Shown here one piece after another: positions 8,405 to 15,874 of a stretch of DNA of 64,000 nucleotides. A program made the position numbers and the translations under genes. The first letter of the stretch is position 1. Each line of letters begins with the position of its first letter. The DNA is from Castellaniella hirudinis_A. GTDB lineage: Bacteria; Pseudomonadota; Gammaproteobacteria; Burkholderiales; Burkholderiaceae_B. Location: NCBI RefSeq assembly GCF_047468865.1, contig NZ_JBLGTV010000001.1, forward strand, positions 558,001-622,000. The letters are read 5' to 3'. Under the pieces are notes generated by a model. The model was not told where the DNA came from, made no database searches, and saw only the letters and a program-made list of their open reading frames with translations.

Positions 8405-9633
8405 GCGCGTCGCCGCATGTCAGGCAGAAAATAGGCGGCCAAGCCCAACAGGGGCAGATAGGCGCACAGGTGGTAGACGAACGTGATGCTGGTGACGTCC
8501 GCCAGCTTGCCCAGCACGGCCGCCCCGATGCCGGCCATGCCGAAGGCCAGGCCGTAGAACAGGCCGGAGACCGTGCCGGTCTTGCCGGGCATGAGTTCTT
8601 GCGCGTAGACGATGATGGCGGGGAAAGCCGAGGCAATCATGACCCCGGCGCAGAACACCAGAATCAGCGTCCATTCCAGGTTGGCGTAGGGCAGCGCCAT
8701 GGAAAATGGCGCCGTGCCCAGGATGGATCCCCAGATGACGCGCTTGCGGCCGATGCGGTCGCCCACGGGCCCGCCCACCAGCGTGCCGGTGGCCACCCCG
8801 GCCAGGAAGACGAAAAGCGAATACTGCGCCTGTTGGATGTCCAGGCCGAAGCGGTCGATCAGGAAAAAAGTGAAGTAGCTGTTCAGACCCGCCAAGTAGA
8901 AATATTTGCTGAAGATCAGCAGCAGCAAAATGGCCAGCGCGCCCTTGACCTGGCGGCGGTCCAGGCCGTTGTCGACCTTGCCCAGGGACTTGCGGCCGCG
9001 CGCGCTGGTGAGGTTGGCGGCATACCAGCGACTGACCCCGAGCAGAATGACGATGCCCAGGAGGGCTGCCAGGGAGACCCAGGCCACGCTGCCTTGGCCG
9101 CGTGGCACGATCAGCAGGGCCGCCAGCAAAGGCCCGATGGACGAGCCGATGTTGCCCCCCACCTGGAAGATGGACTGCGCCAGGCCGTGGTGCCCGGCCG
9201 AGGCCATGCGCGCAACGCGGGAGGATTCCGGGTGGAAGACCGACGAGCCGGCCCCCACCAGGGTGGCGGCCAGAACCACCAGGGGGAAGTTCCAGGCTTG
9301 CGACAGCAAAAGCAGGCCGCAGCAGGTGAAGCCCATGCCGATGGGCAGAGAGTAGGGCAGCGGCCGCCGGTCGGTGAAGCGGCCCACCAGGGGCTGCAGC
9401 AGGGAAGATGAAAACTGGAATGCCAGCGTAATCAGGCCGACCTGCACGAAACTGAGGTCGAAGCGCCCCTGCAGAACCGGGTAGATGGCCAGCAGCACCG
9501 ACTGCATCATGTCGTTGAGCAGGTGGGTCAGGCTGATGGCCCCCAGGACGGGGTAGGCGATGTTCGGCTGGGCGCCGGACGCATCGAGGCTGGCCGCCGG
9601 GGCGGGCGTAGCGGGAGCGAACGTGTTTTTCAT
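8401..9633 (-). CDS. fsr: MFS efflux pump, fosmidomycin resistance protein Fsr family
   Basis: Inner-membrane proton-driven exporter of 410 residues with about 12 transmembrane helices. It matches Fsr closely in recognisable blocks: GAISLTHLLNDMMQSVLLAIYP, shortened here, FSSSLLQPLVGRFTDRRP, GAGSSVFHPESSRVARMAS and LAQSIFQVGGNIGSSIGP. Fsr confers resistance to fosmidomycin in E. coli; its natural substrate is unknown. A longer frame runs upstream to 9780 but the ATG at 9633 gives the family N-terminus. First gene of a two-gene operon with the CynX-like transporter (4-bp overlap). Confidence 0.9.
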   Translation of the reverse strand: MKNTFAPATPAPAASLDASGAQPNIAYPVLGAISLTHLLNDMMQSVLLAIYPVLQGRFDLSFVQVGLITLAFQFSSSLLQPLVGRFTDRRPLPYSLPIGMGFTCCGLLLLSQAWNFPLVVLAATLVGAGSSVFHPESSRVARMASAGHHGLAQSIFQVGGNIGSSIGPLLAALLIVPRGQGSVAWVSLAALLGIVILLGVSRWYAANLTSARGRKSLGKVDNGLDRRQVKGALAILLLLIFSKYFYLAGLNSYFTFFLIDRFGLDIQQAQYSLFVFLAGVATGTLVGGPVGDRIGRKRVIWGSILGTAPFSMALPYANLEWTLILVFCAGVMIASAFPAIIVYAQELMPGKTGTVSGLFYGLAFGMAGIGAAVLGKLADVTSITFVYHLCAYLPLLGLAAYFLPDMRRRA

Positions 9634-9709
9634 GGGGTAGATGGCGGTTGGGTGCGCATCTGAGCCATTGTACGCTGTTGGCCCGTTTGCATCACCTGGC
9701 GCATTGTGC

Positions 9710-9740
9710 GCCCCGCCTGCGCGGGCCCGGGAGGCGGGGC
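9710..9740 (-). terminator. GC-rich hairpin after norB
   Basis: GCCCCGCCT and AGGCGGGGC form a 9-bp perfect stem around a 13-base loop in the 180 bp between the norB stop and fsr start, all on the minus strand. There is no T tract, so termination would be imperfect or factor-assisted. Confidence 0.35.
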
Positions 9741-9813
9741 TGCGCCGGTGTGCGGCCCCGCCTGGGCGGCGGCCGGGCAATGGCGTGTTTCGCCGGCCCG
9801 GCAGCCGTTGCGC

Positions 9814-11514
9814 TCAGGCCCCCTTGGCGGCCAGCAGCGCCGGGGTGTCGGACGGTGCGGTTGCGGCCACGGGCCGGGCCTGCAGAGAAGCCAGGAAGCG
9901 CCAGACGAACAGCAAGGTGATCAACAACAGGCCGGGGTAGCCGATGCCGGCGAAGATGTAGGGAATGGTGGGATCGCCATGGGCGACCGAGTCCAGATTG
10001 AAACTCAACAGCCCCAGGGTGATGATGGCGCCGAAAATCCACATGCCCATCAGCCACAGGCTGGCCTCGGTGCCCCGCAGGGTGGAACGCCAGCCCTTGG
10101 ACGGCGCGGCTTCGGTGCGGGGATGCGGCTTCGCGGCCTCGGTGGAGGGTTCGCGCAGGCCGATGGTCAGCAGATCGTAGACCAGCAGCCCGGCCCCCAC
10201 CGCAAACACCAGGCCGAACAAGGGGATCAGCACCTTGAAGAACTGCATCGCCGGGAAGATTTGGCCGCCGTACCAGCTCAGTCCCATGGAACGCGCCAGG
10301 AACACCTGGATCGTGCCGCCGATGGCAAAGGCGAAGGCAATGCCCAGCATGCCGGTCAGCACCAGCCAGAAGGCGACCCGGCCCAGGCGCTGGTCGAAGC
10401 TTTTGACCCCGCGCAGCAAGGGCACGGCGTAGTAGGCCGAGGCGATGCCCAGCATGCCGAAGGTGCCGAACATCGCCAGGTGCGCATGGCTGGGGGTGAC
10501 CCACGTGCCGTGCGACCAGACGTTGGTCAGGGCGAAGGTCATGGTGAAGCCCAGGATGCCCGCGCCGACCTGTTCAAGCACGACCGAACCCAGGATGAAG
10601 TAGAAAGCCGGGGCGTTTTCCAGGGGTTTTTTATCCTGGTGGGCGTCCAGGTAGATATGCCAGAAGCAAAACACCAGCGGCAAGGGTTCGAGGGCGCTGA
10701 ACAAGGATCCCCAGAATTGCCAGAATTCGGGCGTGCCGATCCAGAAGTAATGGTGGGCATTGCCGATCAGGCCGGACAGCCACACCATGGCGACCCCCCA
10801 GAACACGGCATAGCCCACGGACTTGACGTCCGCCTTGAACATCAGCACCAGCAGAAAGCCCACCAGGCTGATGTGGATGACTTCCCAGACGCCTTCCACC
10901 CAGTAGTGCACCACATACCAGCGAAAGTATTCCTGCAGATCCAAGCGTTCGATGAAGAACACGCCGAACAGCCAGACGAAGGTGAGGGCGGTGACCCCCA
11001 TGGCCAGCCCCCAGTGGATTTCGTTCCAGTCGCGCCGGGCGGGAAAGGTGCGCAGCACCACGTAGGCCAGGATGGCAAAGCCGATGAAGATCACCAGATC
11101 GGCGGCGCGCCCGGCTTCCAGGTATTCCAGACCTTCCTGGAACCAGGGCTGGCCCAGCCACCAGCCGGCAATGCCGTCGGCGGCCAGGGCCTGGGTGGCG
11201 ACGTTCCAGAGCGTGACGGCCATCAGGGCGTAGAACAGGATCTTGATCAGCCACGGGGCCGCGAGTTCGCGGTTGGACAGCAAGGGCCCGATGAACAGGA
11301 TGGTGCCGATGAACCCGGATAGAATCCAGAGTATGCCCAGGTTGGTGTGTTCGGCCCGCAGGATGTTGAAATTGGCGATGCCGGCCAGCAGCGTCGGATC
11401 GACGTGCTGGGTGGCGATCAGCAGGCCGAATGACATCTGGAACAGGAACAGCACCAGCATCAGCAGGAAGAAGCGCAGACTCAAGCGCTGGGTTTGGTAT
11501 TCAATCTTGATCAT
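9814..11514 (-). CDS. norB: Nitric oxide reductase large subunit NorB with C-terminal extension
   Basis: Membrane haem b/non-haem iron subunit that reduces two NO to N2O. All ligands and acidic residues known from Pseudomonas cNOR can be matched: His56 and His345 (low-spin haem b), His343 (haem b3), His203, His254 and His255 with Glu207 (iron B), plus Glu211 and Glu276, in the blocks VVHYWVEGVWE, GNAHHYFW, FSALEPLP and TPSHAHLAMFG. The core ends near residue 450; about 115 further residues carry two extra predicted helices (around 485-505 and 518-543), making the protein 566 long against about 460 usually. GGGAAG precedes the ATG at 11514. It lies 13 bp behind the dihaem NorC gene. It lacks the fused N-terminal domain of quinol-type qNOR. 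Confidence 0.9.
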   Translation of the reverse strand: MIKIEYQTQRLSLRFFLLMLVLFLFQMSFGLLIATQHVDPTLLAGIANFNILRAEHTNLGILWILSGFIGTILFIGPLLSNRELAAPWLIKILFYALMAVTLWNVATQALAADGIAGWWLGQPWFQEGLEYLEAGRAADLVIFIGFAILAYVVLRTFPARRDWNEIHWGLAMGVTALTFVWLFGVFFIERLDLQEYFRWYVVHYWVEGVWEVIHISLVGFLLVLMFKADVKSVGYAVFWGVAMVWLSGLIGNAHHYFWIGTPEFWQFWGSLFSALEPLPLVFCFWHIYLDAHQDKKPLENAPAFYFILGSVVLEQVGAGILGFTMTFALTNVWSHGTWVTPSHAHLAMFGTFGMLGIASAYYAVPLLRGVKSFDQRLGRVAFWLVLTGMLGIAFAFAIGGTIQVFLARSMGLSWYGGQIFPAMQFFKVLIPLFGLVFAVGAGLLVYDLLTIGLREPSTEAAKPHPRTEAAPSKGWRSTLRGTEASLWLMGMWIFGAIITLGLLSFNLDSVAHGDPTIPYIFAGIGYPGLLLITLLFVWRFLASLQARPVAATAPSDTPALLAAKGA

Positions 11515-11527
11515 GGTGGCTTCCCTA

Positions 11528-12478
11528 TCAAAGACTGCGCAGGTAGGCCACGATGGCCTGCATGTCGGATTCATTGACCAGCGGGTCGTAGGACGGCATG
11601 ACGTGCGGCGGATAGCCTGCGACGATCTTCGCGTCGGGCTGGCGGATGGATTCGACCAGGTAGTCGTCGTCCGCTTTCACGCTGCCGCCATCGGCCAGCT
11701 GCACGGTCGAGCCGTACAGGCCGCCCCAGCCCGGGCCCACCAGGCGTTTCTGGTCGGTCGCGTGGCACGCCACGCAGCCCAGGTCGTTGACCAGCTTTTT
11801 GCCCAACGCCACCGGGTCGGCATCGCCGGCGGCCGCCGGCTGGCTGTCGGCCGCCGGTGCGGCGCTTGCCGCCACCGCCGGGCTGCCCGCCAGCGCCGGC
11901 AGGCGGCGGCCTTCTTTCGGTGCCGGAGGCCAGCCCTCGGTGTTCATGGCCGCGGTGTATTTGAAGAAGGCGATCAGCGCGGTGATCTCGCCGGCCTTGA
12001 GCGGCAGGTTGGGCATCAGGGTGTGCTGCCCGCCGCGCTGGTCGATGCGTTCCGCCGCGCCGGGGTAGCGATCCAGGTACGCCTGCATGTCGGTGCTGCC
12101 GACTTCTTTCTGGACGGCGGCGTTTTGCAGCTGGATTTGGACGGCGGCCGAGGTGGGCCAGCCGCCGGCCGAAGGCAGGAATGCCGCCAGCCACGCGGGG
12201 CCCGCGTGCTCGTAGATGTCGGTCAGATCCGGGCCGAAATACGCCCCGTTGCCGACGATGGTGTGACAGCCCATGCAGTTATAGGCTTGGAAGACGCGCT
12301 TGCCCAGCACGGCATCGGCGTCGCCGTAACTGACGGCCGATGGAATGGCCTGCTTGTGGGCGGGCAGGAAAGACCAGATGGACAGGATCAGGAAAATCGC
12401 CAGCATGAGGGCCAGGACGGCCAGCGCGGTGCGGCGTTTGGCGGGTTCGCGGCAATCGGCATCGTTCAGGCAGCTCAT
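11528..12478 (-). CDS. norC: NorC-like electron-donating subunit with two cytochrome c domains
   Basis: 316-residue membrane-anchored periplasmic cytochrome. Residues 17-40 form one transmembrane anchor. The first half is a recognisable NorC: RVFQAYNCMGCHTIVGNGAYFGPDL with haem motif C68-x2-C71-H72, Met155 in TLMPNLP as likely axial ligand, and FFKYTAAMNTEGWPP. After a low-complexity Ala/Pro linker (about 190-220) comes a second class I cytochrome c domain with C235-VA-C238-H239 and Met294 (HVMPSYDP), like the cytochrome tail of caa3 oxidase subunit II. Ordinary NorC has about 150 residues and one haem. The start overlaps the stop of the upstream small gene (ATGA), and norB follows 13 bp later. 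Confidence 0.85.
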   Translation of the reverse strand: MSCLNDADCREPAKRRTALAVLALMLAIFLILSIWSFLPAHKQAIPSAVSYGDADAVLGKRVFQAYNCMGCHTIVGNGAYFGPDLTDIYEHAGPAWLAAFLPSAGGWPTSAAVQIQLQNAAVQKEVGSTDMQAYLDRYPGAAERIDQRGGQHTLMPNLPLKAGEITALIAFFKYTAAMNTEGWPPAPKEGRRLPALAGSPAVAASAAPAADSQPAAAGDADPVALGKKLVNDLGCVACHATDQKRLVGPGWGGLYGSTVQLADGGSVKADDDYLVESIRQPDAKIVAGYPPHVMPSYDPLVNESDMQAIVAYLRSL

Positions 12479-12726
12479 GATTGCTTCTCCTGTGAGGCCG
12501 CGTCGGGCCGGTGCCCTTGGGCATCGTGCAGGAACAGCGTGCGCAGGCTGCCCAGGAAGGCATAGAACACATAAACTGCCAGAACATAGCCCACCACAAT
12601 GTACACAGTCCACATCGCGGGGGTTTCGGCCCAGTATCCCACGCTGTGCCAGTATGGCCAGGACAGCAGGACACTGAGTGCGGCGGCGAGAGCCGATATC
12701 ACCAGGTCGATCACACGTTGTGCCAT
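12475..12726 (-). CDS. Small two-helix membrane protein heading the nor operon
   Basis: 83-residue protein with two predicted membrane segments (about residues 7-27 and 38-60) and a short charged C-terminus. I do not recognise a named family. It is the first gene of the nor operon and overlaps norC by four bases (ATGA), which implies coupled translation and probably a role as an accessory subunit or assembly factor of the NO reductase. Small hydrophobic partners are known for some haem-copper oxidases and for Thermus NOR (NorH), but no homology is claimed here. Confidence 0.7.
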   Translation of the reverse strand: MAQRVIDLVISALAAALSVLLSWPYWHSVGYWAETPAMWTVYIVVGYVLAVYVFYAFLGSLRTLFLHDAQGHRPDAASQEKQS

Positions 12727-12821
12727 TTTTCCCCTCCCTTTCAGACTGGATTGGCTTGCTTAGTCTAGAAAGGAAAGGCGGGACGAGCCGACAAGCCCTT
12801 ACAATGAAGGAGGAGACTGAA

Positions 12822-12881
12822 ATGTATGGGAAATCGCCGGCACTGAAACAAACATATCATTTGTATTGTGCGATGCAATAA
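12822..12881 (+). CDS. Possible 19-residue micro-ORF with strong ribosome site
   Basis: An ATG at 12822 follows AAGGAGG by eight bases, an ideal Shine-Dalgarno spacing, and opens a 19-codon frame (MYGKSPALKQTYHLYCAMQ) ending in TAA. It is antisense to the predicted nor leader. No homology is known to me and no plus-strand promoter is obvious, so it may be chance. Confidence 0.15.
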   Translation: MYGKSPALKQTYHLYCAMQ

Positions 12882-12973
12882 CCAGGGTTGGGTATTGTGC
12901 GATGGCCTGCGCCTGTCCTGCCGCGTGCCAGTCGGGCACGGCAAGCAAGGGGCAGATAGATGAAAAGATTGCC

Positions 12974-12987
12974 TTGATCTGCATCAA
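12974..12987 (-). promoter_or_regulatory. FNR/DNR-type binding site upstream of the nor operon
   Basis: TTGATctgcATCAA is a perfect match to the consensus half-sites TTGAT-N4-ATCAA bound by FNR, ANR, DNR and NNR regulators, which switch on denitrification genes at low oxygen or in the presence of NO. It lies 248 bp before the start of the small membrane protein gene and 30 bp beyond the stop of the antitoxin gene, with nothing else downstream on the minus strand to control except nor. The site is symmetric, so its assignment to nor is inferred from context. Confidence 0.75.
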
Positions 12988-13016
12988 GTCTGTTGTGAAA
13001 CAGGGGTTTTCCCTTT

Positions 13017-13304
13017 TCAAACACGGACGATGCGCTGCGGCCGCCTGCTCGGATCGCCTTGCACGTTGAGCAGCACCAACGCCGGGCCGTGTGGGGTGCG
13101 GTCGCCGCGTTCCCAGTGCCGCAGGGTCGCCGTGGAAAAGCCGAAGCGGGCGGCGAATTGCTCCTGGGTCATGCCCACCTTGGCGCGCACCGCTTTCACG
13201 TCGATGGCGCGCGGGCGATGGACGCGTGCGCCGCGCTCGTTGCCCTGGGCGTGGGCGATGGCTTCTTGCAGACCCCGCTTGATGTTTTCGAATGCGGTAT
13301 TCAT
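13017..13304 (-). CDS. HTH (XRE-family) antitoxin, NadS/HigA-like
   Basis: 95-residue DNA-binding protein with a helix-turn-helix spanning VRAKVGMTQEQFAARFGFSTATLRHWERGDRTP, cited only in part here. This form follows directly behind RelE/HigB-type toxins in many proteobacteria and acts as antitoxin and autorepressor. Its start overlaps the toxin stop by four bases (ATGA), toxin first, which is the HigBA order. The surrounding islet has visibly lower GC than the flanks. Confidence 0.85.
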   Translation of the reverse strand: MNTAFENIKRGLQEAIAHAQGNERGARVHRPRAIDVKAVRAKVGMTQEQFAARFGFSTATLRHWERGDRTPHGPALVLLNVQGDPSRRPQRIVRV

Positions 13305-13696
13305 GGCTTTGCCCGTCCTTTCCAGATGTTCACCAGCACGTCCACCAGGCCGGCCAGTTCGTTGCGCTCGGCCTCGGTCAGGTTGGCCTTGTCGCCCTTG
13401 GCGAAGATTGTCAGCAGGTACAGCGGCATGAGATCGTCGTGGTAGTAGTAGACGATTCGCACGCCACCGCTTTTTCCTTGCCCGCCACGGCGCCAGCGCA
13501 GCTTGCGCACGCCGCCCGTGCCTTCCATGACGTCCCCGGCCTTGGGATGCTCGGCCAAATAATCGATCAAATCCTGGCGCTCTTCGGCGCTCAGGATATC
13601 GAAATCAATTCCTGCCAGTTTAGGGTTTGATGGCAGGAGGCAGGTTTCCTTGGGGTGCGTCTTCCAGAGAAAACCGCTGTTTTTCGACAATTTCAT
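13301..13696 (-). CDS. RelE/HigB-type toxin
   Basis: Likely mRNA interferase of the RelE/ParE superfamily. The segment EGTGGVRKLRWRRGGQGK followed by GGVRIVYYYHD and LYLLTIFAKGDKANLT is the characteristic core of HigB-2-like toxins, and ERNELAGLVDVLVNIWKG closes the fold. As drawn from the ATG at 13696 it has 131 residues, about 20-25 more than usual, and overlaps vapD by 77 bp. The natural start may be a non-ATG codon near 13615. It is followed by its HTH antitoxin with a 4-bp overlap. Confidence 0.8.
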   Translation of the reverse strand: MKLSKNSGFLWKTHPKETCLLPSNPKLAGIDFDILSAEERQDLIDYLAEHPKAGDVMEGTGGVRKLRWRRGGQGKSGGVRIVYYYHDDLMPLYLLTIFAKGDKANLTEAERNELAGLVDVLVNIWKGRAKP

Positions 13697-14075
13697 TGAC
13701 CTGCTCGGTGGACAGGCCGGCAGTGAGCAATTGTTGCCGCAAACCGGAAATTCTGCGCTCGAACGCTGCTCTTGCCTGAGCGATTCCGTCTACGATGAAT
13801 TGTGCATTGAAATCATCCGCCAAGTCGTAGAACTGCACATTCGACACACATGCTCCAAACCATGGGAATCTGATGGCGACTTCCTGTATGGCAAGCGTTC
13901 CATGTGCTTGGCGAATACCAATCTCACTTAAGTACACCGTCCCTTGGATATTTGTGAATCCATGCTTATTGAGCACACGCCGTATCTCAGCGTAGGCGTT
14001 TTGCCAGCTTTTATTATGGTAATTCTGCTCAAGACACTTGGTGTCCAGATCAAAAACGATTAAGCAGCGATCCAT
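13620..14075 (-). CDS. vapD: VapD-like endoribonuclease
   Basis: 151-residue protein whose first half matches the virulence-associated protein D family: an opening VFDLD, then SWQNAYAEIRRVLNKHGF and IQGTVYLSE. VapD proteins have a Cas2-like ferredoxin fold and purine-specific RNase activity, and often sit in toxin-antitoxin or plasmid settings. About 60 C-terminal residues beyond the usual 90-95 are charged and helical (ARAAFERRISGLRQQLL) with no known role. The gene is AT-richer than its neighbours, suggesting acquisition. It lies first in a three-gene minus-strand set vapD, RelE-type toxin, HTH antitoxin. Confidence 0.72.
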   Translation of the reverse strand: MDRCLIVFDLDTKCLEQNYHNKSWQNAYAEIRRVLNKHGFTNIQGTVYLSEIGIRQAHGTLAIQEVAIRFPWFGACVSNVQFYDLADDFNAQFIVDGIAQARAAFERRISGLRQQLLTAGLSTEQVNEIVEKQRFSLEDAPQGNLPPAIKP

Positions 14076-14142
14076 GAGGGGCCTTTGGGTTTCGTGCCGT
14101 TGTCATGATGGATATCCATCAAGGGATGGCTAGTCTGAAACA

Positions 14143-15051
14143 TCACTCGATATTCTGCGCCTGCTCCCGCATCTGTTCGATCAGCAGCTTCAGGTCGATG
14201 GCGGCCTGGGTGACGCTGAGGGCCGCCGCCTTGGCGCCCAGGGTGTTGGCTTCGCGGTTCATTTCCTGGAAAAGAAAATCCAGGCGCTTGCCGCTGCCGC
14301 GCGCCGCGGCCGGGTGCTGGCCGGCCAGGATGGCGCGTAGTTCCTGCAGGTGCGATGCCAGCCGGGTCAGTTCTTCGGCCACGTCCACCCGCAGGCCGAA
14401 CAGGCTGGCTTCCTGGGCGATGCGGGCGGTGAGTTCGGCCCCGCTGATGGCGGCGAAGCCCTCCGGGCTGGCGGCCATCAGGGCCTCGCGCAGGCGCTGG
14501 GCGATTTTTTCCTGGTGCTGCTGAACCAGATCGGGGAGCGCGGCCTCGACTTGCCCGATGATCGTGCTGATTTCGTCCGCCATGGCGAGCATGGCGGCGG
14601 CCAGGCGGGCGCCTTCGCGTTCACGGGCGGCCTTGAATTCGGCCAGGGCCTGGGTGCAGACCTGCTGGCACAACGGCAGCCAGATATCCGCGTCCAGGCC
14701 GTGCTGGGCCAGGCCCTGGCGGGGCAGCTCGGCCAGGCTGGGGGCGGGCAGATCGGGGATTTGGCGCCGGGCCCAGGCCAACTGTTGCGCCAGGGCCTGG
14801 ACGGCGTCCTCGTCGAAGGGGCGCAGGGTGTCCGGGTTGACGGCGCTGTAGTTCAGGCGGACTTCGATCTTGCCGCGCAAGGCATGCCGCCCGACCAGGT
14901 CGCGCACCAGATTTTCGGTGAAGCGCAGATCTTCCGGGATGCGCAGGGTCAGATCCAGGAAGCGGTTGTTGACGCTGCGGACTTCGATGGACAGTGCGCC
15001 GTATTCGGTTTCCTGGCGGCAAGCGCCAAAAGCGGTCATGCTGCGGATCAT
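14143..15051 (-). CDS. yicC: YicC family endoribonuclease/stress protein
   Basis: 302-residue protein starting MIRSMTAFG, the family hallmark, followed by IEVRSVNNRFLDLTLRIPE and ending with GKRLDFLFQEMNREANTLGAKA. YicC proteins are conserved in bacteria; E. coli YicC has been connected with small RNA turnover as an RNase or adaptor. The ATG at 15051 was chosen because the conserved N-terminus begins there, although the open frame runs further. It is divergent from rph across 70 bp, a common arrangement in proteobacteria. Confidence 0.93.
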   Translation of the reverse strand: MIRSMTAFGACRQETEYGALSIEVRSVNNRFLDLTLRIPEDLRFTENLVRDLVGRHALRGKIEVRLNYSAVNPDTLRPFDEDAVQALAQQLAWARRQIPDLPAPSLAELPRQGLAQHGLDADIWLPLCQQVCTQALAEFKAAREREGARLAAAMLAMADEISTIIGQVEAALPDLVQQHQEKIAQRLREALMAASPEGFAAISGAELTARIAQEASLFGLRVDVAEELTRLASHLQELRAILAGQHPAAARGSGKRLDFLFQEMNREANTLGAKAAALSVTQAAIDLKLLIEQMREQAQNIE

Positions 15052-15121
15052 CGGATGGTTCTCATGATTCTCTACAATAGAGCCGTTATTGTAGTCTGCT
15101 CCCGTTCCCGGAAATCTGCCC

Positions 15122-15874
15122 ATGTCCCTCTCCCCCGAAGCCCCTTCTTTTGCCCGTCCCTCCGGCCGGGCGGCCGACGCCTTGCGTCCGGTGCGCCTGG
15201 AAACCGGCTTTACCCGCCATGCCGAAGGCGCTGTTCTGGCCTGTATGGGCGACACCCAGGTGCTGTGCACGGCCAGCGTGCTGGACAAGGTTCCGCCCTT
15301 CCTGAAAGGCCGGGGGCAGGGCTGGGTGACCGCCGAATACGGCATGCTGCCGCGCGCCACCCATACGCGCGGAGACCGCGAAGCCGCGCGCGGCAAGCAA
15401 AGCGGCCGCACCCAGGAAATCCAGCGCCTGATCGGGCGCAGCTTGCGGGCGGTATTCGACCTGTCCGCGCTGGGCGAACGCACCGTGCAGCTGGATTGCG
15501 ACGTGCTGCAGGCCGACGGCGGCACACGCTGCGCCAGCATCACCGGGGCCTGGGTGGCGGCCGCCCTGGCCGTGCGCGGGCTGCAGGCGCAAGGCGCGCT
15601 GCGGGGCGACCCGCTGCGCGGCCAGGTGGCCGCCGTATCTGTCGGCTTGTACAACGGGGCGGCGGTGCTGGATCTGGACTATGCCGAAGACGCCCGTTGC
15701 GACACGGACATGAACGTCGTGATGACCGACGGCGGCGGCTTTGTCGAAGTGCAGGGCACGGGCGAAGGGGGCTGTTTTCAGCGCCGGCAGTTGGATACCC
15801 TGCTGGATCTGGCGGATGCCGGCATCCGCCAATTGCTGGCGGCGCAGCGCCGCGCCCTGGAGGCCGCACAATGA
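15122..15874 (+). CDS. rph: Ribonuclease PH
   Basis: Phosphate-dependent 3'-5' exoribonuclease that trims tRNA precursors. 250 residues, close to the family length. Typical blocks are RPVRLETGFTRHAEGAVLA, GWVTAEYGMLPRATHTR, RTQEIQRLIGRSLRA with the phosphate-binding arginine, VQLDCDVLQADGGTRCASI and TDMNVVMTDGGGFVEVQGT. It overlaps rdgB by four bases (ATGA) and leads the rph-rdgB-hemW operon typical of betaproteobacteria. Confidence 0.96.
   Translation: MSLSPEAPSFARPSGRAADALRPVRLETGFTRHAEGAVLACMGDTQVLCTASVLDKVPPFLKGRGQGWVTAEYGMLPRATHTRGDREAARGKQSGRTQEIQRLIGRSLRAVFDLSALGERTVQLDCDVLQADGGTRCASITGAWVAAALAVRGLQAQGALRGDPLRGQVAAVSVGLYNGAAVLDLDYAEDARCDTDMNVVMTDGGGFVEVQGTGEGGCFQRRQLDTLLDLADAGIRQLLAAQRRALEAAQ

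Larger units (their letters stand above)
12727..13016. other. Leader and promoter region of the nor operon
   Basis: 290 bp between the first nor gene and the HTH antitoxin gene. It holds a perfect FNR-type palindrome at 12974-12987 and, on the opposite strand, a 19-codon frame with a strong ribosome site (12822-12881). A transcript started near the FNR box would have a leader of some 200 bases before the first nor gene. No repeat or RNA family was recognised in it. Confidence 0.5.

Noticed and set aside
12799..13020. 73-codon minus-strand frame between the antitoxin and nor genes
   Set aside because: No ribosome site, no recognisable pattern, and it spans the FNR palindrome.
13620..14075. 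Cas2 or a CRISPR locus
   Set aside because: VapD shares the Cas2 fold, but no Cas1 and no direct repeats with spacers are present.
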